Assembly (NCBI RefSeq): GCF_012027725.1
Contig: NZ_SJOU01000004.1
Location: forward strand, 62,001-126,000
Direction: 5' to 3'
Length of the DNA stretch: 64,000 nucleotides
DNA from: Olsenella sp. SW781
GTDB taxonomy: Bacteria > Actinomycetota > Coriobacteriia > Coriobacteriales > Atopobiaceae
Below the pieces are notes generated by a model. The model worked only from the letters and a program-made list of their open reading frames with translations. It was not told the DNA's origin and searched no databases. Position numbers and translations under genes: made by a program. Positions within the stretch are counted from its first letter, which is position 1; each line of letters opens with the position of its first letter. This document shows, one piece after another, positions 1 through 8,617 of the stretch.

Positions 1-97
1 GCAAGGTAATGGCACTCCGCTCATTGGAGCGTTCCGAGTCCATTCCCAAATCTTCAAGCAGTTGTCTCGCCTGCGCAATCATCGCATCTCGATTCAT
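1..97 (-). CDS. Type II restriction endonuclease, BsuBI/PstI-like (N-terminus only)
   Basis: Only about the first 32 codons are in the window; the gene continues past the left edge. The visible start encodes a short helix followed by a LLEDLG stretch and a NERSAITL motif. This resembles the opening of BsuBI/PstI-family restriction endonucleases, which cut CTGCAG. The ATG overlaps the TGA stop of the upstream methylase gene by four bases (ATGA), a typical translational coupling for a restriction-modification pair. The assignment rests on this short N-terminal match plus the neighbouring gamma-type adenine methylase, so the specificity is inferred, not shown. Confidence 0.6.
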   Translation of the reverse strand, partial: MNRDAMIAQARQLLEDLGMDSERSNERSAITL

Positions 98-1488
98 TTG
101 AGCTCCTCGCAAATCGCGTCAATCATTTCTTGAGTGAGGTCTGCACGCCAGTAAACACCTATTCGCTCCAAATCCGAAAGCGATGGGCACGGCATCGCTT
201 TTATATCGCCGGCGTTCACTTGGGTTGAACCACTAACATCCCGAAACCATTTGTCAATGAAAGTTGAGTTCAGCCAAAGCGCGAGACCTTGAGCCAGCTC
301 CATGGAGGAAAGTGGGACGACTTTTCGCGGCTTTCCGGCATGGATAAAGTTGAGGTGGTTCTCAATACCAATCGGGCTTTGAACATGCAGCGGATACGCA
401 ACGACCCTTCTCCGTTCCTCCTTAGAGGAAAATCTTTTCACAACAACATAAAAACCCTCGCGTGTAAGTTGGTTGATTGTCGTTTGCGTATCGGCTCTGA
501 ACCATTGAGGCTTTCCGAAATCTAGTGGGTGCTCGATTGCGCCGCCAGCAAAATTGCCCGCATAAACCAGCGGATAGATACCTTCTTCGTTAGGACGGTC
601 GTAATAAATTCTTTCCCTGCTACGAAAGTCAACGACCTTACCCGTAGAAGGACAGAGCCCTTCTGCGGATATTGTGGACTGCACGGATCCATTGCATTCT
701 GGAGCAACCCTGATAACCAGACTATTCGAATCGATAAGGTCTTTTGCTGGATAGCTCTTCCAGGTCACCTGATCGGCTCGTCCGTTCGAGCTGCCCACGT
801 GCACCGTCTCACGCTGTCGATTGTTGGAGATGCGGACTATCATCGTTTCTTGCAGAACGTCGGTCTCAGCGAAGACATTAGTTCTCGATTCATAGATGTG
901 AAACGAATCGATAGAGTAGCCTTCCAGGATAAAACGCCTGAAAGAGGTGAAATACCCCCCATTCATCCAGGATCTCGGAATAATGGCGATCAGCTCGCCC
1001 CCCGGGGAAAGCCTTGTAAGCCCAATCGCAACAAAAGCTACATAGAGGTTTGCGGAGCGAAACGGCATAAACTGTTGGCGTGGATCACCGGCAGACATCT
1101 TTTTGTAAGGTGGATTGAGGATAACGCGGTCATACTGTTTGGCGGGCGTTGCACGCAAAGCGTCTCCGACAACAAGATTAAATGTAACATTTAATCGGCG
1201 AAGCTCATCTTGGCAGACACTAGCAAGCACGGGATCACTTTCGACTACGTCGATATAATCAATTAACTCACCGTAGCGCTCATATACGGCAACAGACAAG
1301 ATTCCACTTCCTGCTCCGAGATCGAGGCAGCGAAGGGAGCCATCATGGCCATCGGAAAACATGGAAACGGCAAGTTCGGCGGTTTCAGGCGGGGTAAGGT
1401 GCTGTGCAAAAGCGCTCCTCTTGCATTCATCCGTATTGTTGATTAAATCAATACGAACTGCAGCAGCGCACTCCAAGGCCGACATCAT
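94..1488 (-). CDS. Adenine-N6 DNA methyltransferase, PstI/BsuBI type
   Basis: A 464-residue class I SAM-dependent methyltransferase. Motif I is DLGAGSG near residue 57, an acidic VVESD follows, and the catalytic motif IV is NPPYKK near residue 125, as expected for adenine-N6 methylases that follow the gamma order (SAM site first, target recognition in the C-terminal half). The length is close to that of M.PstI/M.BsuBI relatives. It protects host DNA from the nuclease encoded by the coupled downstream gene. Two in-frame ATGs sit at the start (1488 and 1485) and either could be used. Base composition is clearly lower in GC than the chromosome to the right, which suggests acquisition by transfer. 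Recognition of CTGCAG is inferred from family resemblance only. Confidence 0.8.
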   Translation of the reverse strand: MMSALECAAAVRIDLINNTDECKRSAFAQHLTPPETAELAVSMFSDGHDGSLRCLDLGAGSGILSVAVYERYGELIDYIDVVESDPVLASVCQDELRRLNVTFNLVVGDALRATPAKQYDRVILNPPYKKMSAGDPRQQFMPFRSANLYVAFVAIGLTRLSPGGELIAIIPRSWMNGGYFTSFRRFILEGYSIDSFHIYESRTNVFAETDVLQETMIVRISNNRQRETVHVGSSNGRADQVTWKSYPAKDLIDSNSLVIRVAPECNGSVQSTISAEGLCPSTGKVVDFRSRERIYYDRPNEEGIYPLVYAGNFAGGAIEHPLDFGKPQWFRADTQTTINQLTREGFYVVVKRFSSKEERRRVVAYPLHVQSPIGIENHLNFIHAGKPRKVVPLSSMELAQGLALWLNSTFIDKWFRDVSGSTQVNAGDIKAMPCPSLSDLERIGVYWRADLTQEMIDAICEELK

Positions 1489-1674
1489 TCCCTAAGTCCT
1501 CCAAACGCCGTAGTCGGCTCGATCCGCCGATGAGCCTCTCAAAAATCTGTAAGACCATATTTTACGGCACATCAAACCTTCTCTCGCGAAGTAGCAGACA
1601 ATTGCAGCGGAGGATCATCTGCCTCAATTTGGCAAGAGATTAATTGGCGCGGCTAACGCCGCCTTGATCTGTAC

Positions 1675-1884
1675 TCACAGCGTGTCGTAGGCGTCGCAGC
1701 GCCTCCCGCAGACCGGGCAGCGGGGCGCCCGCCAGCGGGGCCTGGCGGACACGATTATGGATTCCCCCTCGATTCTGGCGCCCTCGACGACGGCGCCACC
1801 GAGCCCGAGGGCGATCTTGAGTACACTGCTGTCCACGGCGGCGGCCCACCTCTCGCATCGATGAATTTTCTTGGCGGAAAACAA
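1675..1884 (-). pseudogene. ISL3-family transposase, N-terminal fragment
   Basis: About 69 codons are open. The last ~55 resemble the N-terminus of ISL3-family transposases: a short lead, a VEGARIEG segment, and a zinc-ribbon beginning CPVCGRRCDAYD. The frame stops directly after this motif, so the DDE catalytic part is absent. The 483-bp gap between the methylase and the ABC-F gene otherwise holds nothing recognisable. I read this as a remnant of an insertion sequence that may have taken part in assembling the neighbouring resistance and restriction genes. The exact start is uncertain; a GTG near 1836 is an alternative. Confidence 0.5.
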
Positions 1885-1971
1885 CGATACACGGTGGCCG
1901 CCGTCGCTGCTGGACGCTGCTTTTCACCCGAGGGTCGACCCACACGAACCCCCGAAGAGCCTCATTTAGGG

Positions 1972-3441
1972 TTATTCGCGCTGAAAGATTTTGACTAGCT
2001 TGGTGTCCTTTATTTCGTAAATAATGTCTGCGACGTTCTCGACCAGCCTCTTATCGTGGGAGACGAACACTATCGTTCCGGCATAGGCGCTCATCATCTG
2101 CTCGAGGGCTTCGGCGCTCTTGATGTCCAGGTAATTTCCAGGCTCGTCCATGAGCAAGATGTTGTATCTGCCCAGCAGCATCTTCGCGAGCAGCAGCTTG
2201 ATGACTTCGCCTCCCGAGAGAACGCCAACGTCCTTTGCCAGGTCACGCGGTCCGATTCCCATAGAGGCGAGGATGCTTCGGATTTCGGTCATGCTGTACT
2301 CGCAACCATCCTGCATGAACGAGATCGCAGACTGACGGGCGTCGAACTTGTAGCCTGTTTGCTCGAAGTAACCGATCTCTGCCTTGGGAGAGATGTTGAT
2401 ACCGTCGGCGCGTCGAGCGATTGCCTTCAGCAGGCTGGTCTTTCCTGTACCGTTGCCACCGGTGATGGCCACTTTGGCACCGAGCGGTATCTCGAATTTC
2501 GCGTGGTCATAGAGCATGCAGTTGCCGAAGCTCAAGTTGAAATCGTCTGCCGAGATGGGAAATTTACTATGCAGTTCCAGGGCCTTGCTCTGGCGGAACC
2601 GCACGGTGCGAATGCTGTCAGGGGCCTCAATCCCTTCGAGCGCTTCGAGGCGCTTCTCCATGTTCTTAGCCGCCTGGTACATCCTCTTCTGTTTGGTGCC
2701 GGTTGCTTTCTGATGTCCCAATCGACCTGCATTCTCGTTGCTTTTCTTTGCGCCCTTCTGCTTGGCGTCGACCTGCCGTGCTTTTTTCCGTTGTTTTTCG
2801 ATGGCGGCTTCAAGGCGCTCGCGCTCGCGCATCGCCTCTTCGTATCGAGCCGCCTGAACTTTGCGCTCTTCTTCTTTCTGTCGCAGATAGTCGGAGTAGT
2901 CACCCCAGAATTCGGAAATACCGCCGTCTTTGAGCTCCCAGATCTTGTCCACTACCTGATCGAGAAAATAACGGTCATGGCTCACAATGAGCAGGGCTCC
3001 ATCAAATGCCTTGAGTTGTCCGACGAGAAGACTGATGCCGTCTTGGTCGAGGTGGCTCGTAGGCTCATCAGCAAAGATCGCGCTTGCCTGCTGGGAGAGC
3101 GCAGAGGCAATCTTGGCGCGTGTCTCCTCTCCGCCGCTCATCGTCTCCTGCGCCACTCCGGCGACGTTGAGACGGGAGAGCATCTCACCACTGCCCTGAG
3201 CCGCATCAAGGTCGAGTTCATCGAGTTGGCCGATGAGGGCAATGCTGCCGAAACGCCTGACGTCGGCGTCCGCAATGGTAAGATTGCCGCTCAGAATTTT
3301 AAGCAGGCTGGTTTTGCCTGCGCCATTGTCTCCCACCAAGCCGATGCGATCGTAGGAGTAGATTTCCAACTCTTCGATATCTAGGATATCGCGGCCGGCA
3401 TATTCCAAAAAGATGTCTTTAGCTTTGACTATGAGTTCCAT
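1972..3441 (-). CDS. msr: ABC-F ribosomal protection protein, Msr(D)-like
   Basis: A 489-residue protein with two ABC ATPase domains and no membrane segments, the layout of ABC-F antibiotic-resistance proteins that displace drug from the ribosome. Domain 1 has Walker [10 protein letters not shown] (about residue 37), signature SGGEET and Walker [10 protein letters not shown]. Domain 2 has [16 protein letters not shown] and [10 protein letters not shown] charged Lys/Arg-rich linker lies between them. Length and sequence closely resemble Msr(D)/Mel, which gives resistance to 14- and 15-membered macrolides. It lies 261 bp downstream of a Mef-like efflux gene in the same orientation, the conserved mef-msr pairing. 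An AAGGCGG ribosome site precedes the ATG. The gene is distinctly lower in GC than the chromosome, consistent with transfer. Drug specificity is inferred. Confidence 0.85.
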   Translation of the reverse strand: MELIVKAKDIFLEYAGRDILDIEELEIYSYDRIGLVGDNGAGKTSLLKILSGNLTIADADVRRFGSIALIGQLDELDLDAAQGSGEMLSRLNVAGVAQETMSGGEETRAKIASALSQQASAIFADEPTSHLDQDGISLLVGQLKAFDGALLIVSHDRYFLDQVVDKIWELKDGGISEFWGDYSDYLRQKEEERKVQAARYEEAMRERERLEAAIEKQRKKARQVDAKQKGAKKSNENAGRLGHQKATGTKQKRMYQAAKNMEKRLEALEGIEAPDSIRTVRFRQSKALELHSKFPISADDFNLSFGNCMLYDHAKFEIPLGAKVAITGGNGTGKTSLLKAIARRADGINISPKAEIGYFEQTGYKFDARQSAISFMQDGCEYSMTEIRSILASMGIGPRDLAKDVGVLSGGEVIKLLLAKMLLGRYNILLMDEPGNYLDIKSAEALEQMMSAYAGTIVFVSHDKRLVENVADIIYEIKDTKLVKIFQRE

Positions 3442-3463
3442 AGGTTGAACCGCCTTTTGTGTA

Positions 3464-3490
3464 TTAGCGTTTTACTGGAAGCGCAGCCAT
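3464..3490 (-). CDS. Possible 8-residue leader peptide before msr
   Basis: In the mef-msr gap an ATG opens an 8-codon frame, MAALPVKR, ending TAA 22 bases before the msr start codon. Short drug-sensing leader peptides between mef and msr are known in streptococcal macrolide-resistance operons. This one has only a weak ribosome site and no family resemblance, so it is a candidate only. Confidence 0.22.
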   Translation of the reverse strand: MAALPVKR

Positions 3491-3702
3491 GCCAAAAAAG
3501 ATTGCTCACGTCGATTTTTCGCCTTTGCCCAATTGCCGGCGCGAGCGTTTTGGCCTTGCGCAAGCCGGCAAATCCGAAAATGATAGTTGGCGACGAATAA
3601 GGAGCGCGATGTGGGATGTCAGTGCAATACCTCGTCGTCGCAAGGGCTTGAAGGCTGACGCTTGAACCGATGGCTGCTGCCTCTTTTTTTCGAATACTTG
3701 GG

Positions 3703-4989
3703 CTATTGAATCTGCCCGGTATCTCTTTTCCCCACGTTTCGGACGCTCGGAGCAAGCAGCATAGCCATCGCAAGCAGTACCATGGTCGCTCCAGAGCCGA
3801 CGAACCATAACGGAGCTCCAAGCAGATCCGCAAAAACGGAGGGGGCTGCGAGGCCCATGGGCATGGCCCAAGCCATGATGGTTCCGTAGAGGCCGAAAAC
3901 GCGGCCTAGGTACTCAGGAGGTATCTGCTCCTGCATAAGGGCAGTCTGGGTTCCCGCGTACAACGGGGAGCATGCGCCCATAAGAAAGCTCACCGGCAGG
4001 AAAGCAGCGAACAATGACGGGCCGAGCGATCCGGATACGATTGCGGCAATGCCGAAGCCGGCAATCGCGGCGACCATGGTGAACGACCTATTGCGGAACC
4101 CTCCCGTAACCGCCAAGATACCGGACCCAGCCAGCATGCCTGCAGAAAAAAGGATTTCCACCAAAGCGGCATCCCCCGTGCTACCGCCAAAATGCCCCAA
4201 GGTCATTATTGGGAACAATGCCGCGAGCGGAGAGAACGCGAAAGCGAAGACGAACCCGCACCAAAGAAGGGCGAACAGCCCCCTGTACCCCCTAATCAGC
4301 TTGTAGCCGTCCGAAATCTCAGAGAAGAGCTCTCGAACCTTATTGGAAAAGGACAAGCTGCGGTCGGCTTCGTCGAGGCTCCCTGCGTCTATCTGTGCGG
4401 CGAGGATGGCTAAAGAAGCGAAAAGCGCTCCCAGCACGTCGAGGACAATCATAGCGGTAATACCCGCCACGGGATAAATCACTGCTGCAAGCGCGGCGCC
4501 AAGAATGTATCCGCCGGACTGAATCGCCTGAGTCACCCCCGATAGGCGAACGAGATGCTCCGGTGGGGCGAGATGGGGCGTGAGAGATTGGGAGGCTGGC
4601 GTGTAGAACGAAGTACCAACTGCACGGAGAAACAGGGTGATGAGAATTAGCCATGCAGGTAAGCTGCCGGCCAACGAGGCAATCGCCAAGGCGGCACCCA
4701 CCGCGGCAATGAAGAGGTCGGCGCCGATGAGGACACGTTTCAAAGGCAGTCTGTCGACAACGGCGCCCGCAAGGATTCCGAACAAAGCAATCGGCAGAAA
4801 GCCTGCCAGCGATGCTAAGGAGAGGAGAGAAGACGACCCTGTCGTGAGGGCGAGATGCCAAATAAGACCCATTTGGAGAATCGAACTCGTCAATGTCGAA
4901 ACGAGCTCGCCGCCCCATACGAAACAAAGCTTGAATTGCCATGAATGGCACAGCAGAGCAGACCTGCCCCGAGAGGTTTCAAATATCAT
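3703..4989 (-). CDS. mef: MFS macrolide efflux transporter, Mef-like
   Basis: About 428 residues with twelve hydrophobic segments, a major facilitator protein. The N-terminal pattern WQFKLCFVWGGELVS, the GFLPIALFG loop, the VDRLPLKR motif-A-like loop and a PEYLGRVFGLYGTIM segment match Mef(A)-family macrolide antiporters with moderate similarity, so this is a relative and not Mef(A) itself. The start at 4989 aligns best with Mef N-termini; the frame is open to 5040 and no start there has a better ribosome site. It is the first structural gene of the mef-msr operon, behind a consensus promoter and an 11-codon leader. Proton-driven export of 14/15-membered macrolides is the expected role. Composition is foreign to the surrounding high-GC DNA. 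Confidence 0.82.
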   Translation of the reverse strand: MIFETSRGRSALLCHSWQFKLCFVWGGELVSTLTSSILQMGLIWHLALTTGSSSLLSLASLAGFLPIALFGILAGAVVDRLPLKRVLIGADLFIAAVGAALAIASLAGSLPAWLILITLFLRAVGTSFYTPASQSLTPHLAPPEHLVRLSGVTQAIQSGGYILGAALAAVIYPVAGITAMIVLDVLGALFASLAILAAQIDAGSLDEADRSLSFSNKVRELFSEISDGYKLIRGYRGLFALLWCGFVFAFAFSPLAALFPIMTLGHFGGSTGDAALVEILFSAGMLAGSGILAVTGGFRNRSFTMVAAIAGFGIAAIVSGSLGPSLFAAFLPVSFLMGACSPLYAGTQTALMQEQIPPEYLGRVFGLYGTIMAWAMPMGLAAPSVFADLLGAPLWFVGSGATMVLLAMAMLLAPSVRNVGKRDTGQIQ

Positions 4990-5052
4990 GGTTATGTCCA
5001 ATCGTGAAATGGCGTGCAGAAAAACAGCGCGACGCCACAACAGCGCCGCTTT

Positions 5053-5088
5053 CTAGGCGCTCATCCACGTGCGGAAAAGACCAACCAC
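5053..5088 (-). CDS. Leader peptide MVGLFRTWMSA of the mef-msr operon (candidate)
   Basis: A GTG-started 11-codon frame, MVGLFRTWMSA, begins six bases after a perfect AGGAGG ribosome site (5095-5100) and lies about 30 bases downstream of the predicted transcription start. Macrolide-inducible mef/msr and erm operons are commonly controlled by ribosome stalling on such leaders. Between its stop and the mef start is an imperfect hairpin followed by a T-run on the transcribed strand (about 5019-5050), which could act as an attenuator. The stalling role is inferred; the residues do not match a leader I know with certainty. Confidence 0.5.
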   Translation of the reverse strand: MVGLFRTWMSA

Positions 5089-5128
5089 GACACCCCTCCT
5101 TTGTTAATTCGGTCTGGCAAACCATGTA

Positions 5129-5158
5129 ATATTAACGAGGCTTGAGTTTGCCTGTCAA
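5129..5158 (-). promoter_or_regulatory. Sigma-70 promoter of the mef-msr operon
   Basis: On the minus strand a perfect -35 TTGACA (5153-5158) and a near-perfect -10 TAATAT (5129-5134) are separated by 18 bp. The predicted start is near 5121, just upstream of the leader-peptide ribosome site. No other gene separates it from mef. Confidence 0.8.
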
Positions 5159-5159
5159 G

Positions 5160-6211
5160 AATCGACCATCGGTAAGCGCAGTCCTCTCTGGCCATTCGAT
5201 TCCTTTTGTATCTATGGCTGCATTTTTCTGCCGCCACCCCGGGGCGCCGGCACAGCCGTCCGCTACGCATCGAGGGCCGCCCGCAGCCCGCCCGCCTCCG
5301 CTCCGTGCGCTCGCGGCTCGGGCGTGCCACGCGCCCAGCCCGCGGGAAGCCGACGCATACGGCACCGGGCAGGCTCCGGCCGGGTCTTGCGCACGGCTCG
5401 GCAGCGCCCCGCGTCCCGTGCGCGGGGAGGTCGACCACACGGCGCCCCCACGGCTCCGCCGCGTAATGCGCCGCGGCTCGCGTCAGCCCGCTGCGCGGTC
5501 TGCCACTCGCGCCGCGCGCATACGCGGCTGCGCCGTGGCGGCGCCTGATGCAAGGAGAACACGCGCACGTGCCGCGGGTCGCTTCCTCGCAGCGGCGCAA
5601 GCCCCGGCCTGCGCCAGCCCGGTGCCTGCCGAAAGCCCACCTTCGCGGCTGGGCACGCGTCACGCCCTCGCGGCGCGGCGCACTGCGCTCCGGCAGGCGG
5701 GCTGCTGCCCAAGCCGGGCCGCCCGCTACCGGCAGTGCCGTCACCCCAGCCCGGCGGCAGGGCACACGGGGGCGCAGGCGCCACCCGGGGGCTCGCGACC
5801 GCCATCCCGGAAGGCTGGGCGGGTGCGCGCTGCGATGACGCGGCCGACCGCGACCAGCGCGGCGGCGTCCGGGCTCGCGCACGGCCCACGACCCGCACGG
5901 CGATCGCGGCGCCCATGGGTCGGTGCATCCGGCCCGCGTCAGGGCGGCGCGCGGCCTCGCCTCGCTTCGGCGGACCGCAAGCGGACCGCCTGCGCTTTGC
6001 ATGCGGTGCCACCGGTCGCGCGCCGCCCAGCCGCCGGCCTGTCCGGGGCCGGGGCATGCGCCGCGCCCGCCGCGCGGCACCGGGCAACCGGCGCTCGCCC
6101 TGCCGCCCCCGCGCCCGTCGCTGCCCGTCGGAGGCAGCCCGTGCGCACTCGCCCGGCCTCCCGGCGATACGGCGCCGCTGCCGCAGCCGCAGCGCCCGCA
6201 GGCGCCACGCG
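5160..6211. other. GC-rich stretch with no credible gene (left of portal)
   Basis: About 1.05 kb between the mef promoter and the portal stop codon. It is extremely GC-rich, far above the neighbouring phage genes. Open frames exist on both strands, but all read as Arg/Pro/Ala/Gly-rich sequence with no domain, no codon-position pattern and no good ribosome site. Short GC-rich inverted words are frequent, for example around 5975-5995. Protease, scaffold and capsid genes would be expected here after a portal gene. I see nothing that encodes them. Confidence 0.55.
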
Positions 6212-7678
6212 CTAGTGGGCGCCGCCCGCCCCCGCGACGCCCCTGGCGGTCTCCTCGTCCTCGCCGTACCACTTGGCCCGGTACTCCCACGACTGCATGA
6301 GCCCCGCTGCCACCTCGTCCATGTCCTGCCGCTTGTCGCTCGCCGTGTCCGAGATGATGCTGTCGTCGAACGCCACCCGTATCCCGCCCTCGTCGGGCAG
6401 CTCGGCACCGAGCGTCCGCTCCACCGCGAGCAGCGCGCGGCAGATGCCCGCGATCGCGCCCTCCAGGGCGTGCTCGTGGCGGCGCACGTTGCGCATGAGC
6501 GCCGAGTTGTCGGCCGACACCTCCGTGGCGGTCTTCACGTACCCCGACCCCTCGTCTATGTCGAAGTACTTGAGCCCGAACCCGCACAGGTCGCCGAGGG
6601 TCTGCAGCGCGACGCGCAGCGCCCGCTCCTGCGCCTCGGTTCTGAGCGTCGGCGCGAACTCGTGGATCGTGTCCTCCGTGCTCATGACCTTGCGGAACAC
6701 CGTACAGTCAGCCTTGCCGAAGGGGATGGCCACGCGCGAGCCCTTGCCGTCCCGCTCGACGTCGAACATCACGTCCGACAGGAACACCCTCATCTTCCCG
6801 TTGTCTATCTCGCTCATCATCGCGTCGTAGCAGAGGTCCACGGCCTGGATGGCGTCCACCGCGTCCGCGAACACGCTCTGCCCGTAGGGGCTCATGTCCA
6901 CCCTCGTGTTGTCGATGGCGGGCTTGACTATCGAGAAGGTTGGCCACTCCGAGCCCGTCTCGTGCACCGGGCACACGCCCTCGGGCTCCACCCGGTTCCC
7001 GTCCTTATCGAAGCACACCGTGACGATCCGATAGCCACCCTGCTCTCCATCATTCGATAGGCGATAAGAACCCGACGCCGCACTTCCACTGGGCGAGAAG
7101 TTCGCAGGCGAGAAGGACGCCCCGTCCGAACCCTTCAGATGCAGCTGCACCTGGTCGATAGCCCGTCCCCGCCAGAACGCCCGCGTCACGAACGCGCACT
7201 CCGTCACGCCCTCCTCGTCCCACGTGAGCGGGATCACCATGCGCGCGTCGTAGCGCCTCACGCGCACCTCGCGAGATCCCGCATCGACCCAGAGCGCCCA
7301 CGCGCCCGTCCCCAGGCCGAAGGCGCGCACCACGCACTCCTGCGCGCTGGCGAGAAAACCCGTCCGCGAGAAGAACGAGGCGAGCCAGTTCGTGCACTCC
7401 TGCGCCTCGCACGCCACCTGCGTCTTGTCGTTCAGGAGGAGCGATCCCCACTCCCGGCACACCCGCATCGCCGGGTGGATCGAGCGCCGGTGCACCTCGT
7501 ACACCCGCCCCACGCCGTCGGTGTCGCGGTAGTCGTAGAAGTCCCCGAGCGCCCGCATCCAGCCATCCCAAGCCCTGATGTGCGGCTCCATGTCCTCCAG
7601 CGGCAGCGTGAACCCCAGCGACCTCAGCCACTCCCTCACGTGCTCCGGCACCCAGTACTCGCGATCCAGACCCTCCAC
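6212..7678 (-). CDS. Phage portal protein, SPP1 Gp6-like
   Basis: A 488-residue protein starting at GTG, with GGGAGG eight bases upstream. Sequence and length fit the Gp6-like (SPP1-type) portal family, the dodecameric ring at the capsid vertex through which DNA is packaged. Supporting signs are the N-terminal helical region, the RRYDARMVIPLTW segment, and the C-terminal part containing a VKTATEVSADNSALMRN pattern, which is typical of these portals, followed by an acidic helix. It lies downstream of large terminase in the usual order but is separated from it by 939 bp without a gene. The usual downstream head-morphogenesis genes are missing. Confidence 0.8.
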   Translation of the reverse strand: MEGLDREYWVPEHVREWLRSLGFTLPLEDMEPHIRAWDGWMRALGDFYDYRDTDGVGRVYEVHRRSIHPAMRVCREWGSLLLNDKTQVACEAQECTNWLASFFSRTGFLASAQECVVRAFGLGTGAWALWVDAGSREVRVRRYDARMVIPLTWDEEGVTECAFVTRAFWRGRAIDQVQLHLKGSDGASFSPANFSPSGSAASGSYRLSNDGEQGGYRIVTVCFDKDGNRVEPEGVCPVHETGSEWPTFSIVKPAIDNTRVDMSPYGQSVFADAVDAIQAVDLCYDAMMSEIDNGKMRVFLSDVMFDVERDGKGSRVAIPFGKADCTVFRKVMSTEDTIHEFAPTLRTEAQERALRVALQTLGDLCGFGLKYFDIDEGSGYVKTATEVSADNSALMRNVRRHEHALEGAIAGICRALLAVERTLGAELPDEGGIRVAFDDSIISDTASDKRQDMDEVAAGLMQSWEYRAKWYGEDEETARGVAGAGGAH

Positions 7679-8617
7679 AGCGCACCTCCCGCATCATGCC
7701 GTTCAATGCGCCCCAGCCTACCCGCCCGTCCCAAACTCCCGCCCATACCGCAGTCCGTGCGGACACGCGAGAAGGCCGTGCCCCTATAGCCGCCGCTCTC
7801 TGCCATGCCATCTTTGCCGCCAGCGCCTCTATTCGTGCCCGCGCTTATGCTTCTGCTCTTCCCGTCTACCGCGTCCACGCCTATACCGCTCTTCCCACAG
7901 GTGCATATGCACGCGCGCAAAAGCCCCGTCGTATGGCCGCTACCTCTACTATTGCAGGTAAAGGCACTCATGTTCCTGCTTATGCGGGCTGCATAAGCAG
8001 GCTCCTCGCGCCCAAGGTCGCTCGTCCGTCGCGCCGCCAAAGTCGGCGCTCCAGCTCCACGCGCCGGCAAGCCGTCGCGTTCCGCACTCCGTTAGCCAGC
8101 CCACGCCGCCGCAAGGCATGTCCGCACCCGCCGCAGACCCTCGGCGGCATGGTCTGTCTAACTCCGTAGCTCCGGCAGCCCGCAAGCGGTCTGCCTCCGC
8201 AGCTACGGGTGCCTGCTACGCAGTCACCCTCCGCACCGCTCCAAGCCCGCTACGGTCGCTCGCGCTCCCTCCGCGGTCTTTCCGCGGGCTCCGCAAGCCC
8301 CCTTCGGGGTCTTGCTCCGCAGGGCGAGAAGAACGAGAAGAACGAACCATCCATGCACGTCAGCCAGCGCTTTTGCACATTCGTTCGAGAATATGTTGAT
8401 AACCAACCGGCGCGTCCGCGCGTTTCGTTGCCGTCCGTTTCAAAGCGTTTCATGCGGAGAAGAACGCGCCGAGAGGCCCCTGTGGAAAACACGCCATGCG
8501 GGCGGCGGGCCTTCCCGTTTTCATGCCGAAGGTTCCACACGGCGCCAATCGGCGCTCACGCAGATCGCTGCTCTCGCCCTTCCGCTAATTAAGCTGCCGA
8601 GAAGGACGCCCGCGGGC
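7679..8617. other. GC-rich stretch with no credible gene (between terminase and portal)
   Basis: This 939-bp gap breaks what is normally a tight terminase-portal junction. The right part is dense with short GC-rich inverted words such as CCGCGG...CCGCGG and CTTGCGGA-type blocks around 8265-8310. The left part reads as Ala/Tyr/Arg-rich on the plus strand without similarity to any family I know. Tandem GAGAAGAACGAGAAGAAC occurs at 8327-8344. A patch near 8385-8400 is locally AT-rich. No frame has a convincing ribosome site. It shares the look of the 5160-6211 stretch. Confidence 0.5.

Noticed and set aside
5061-6587. Long minus-strand and plus-strand frames in the GC-rich stretch left of portal
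   Set aside because: Arg/Pro/Ala/Gly-rich, no ribosome site, no family resemblance, and they overlap the portal gene or the mef promoter.
7696-8169. Possible Ala-rich plus-strand gene between terminase and portal
   Set aside because: No ribosome site, opposite to the phage transcription direction, and no similarity to any phage protein I know.
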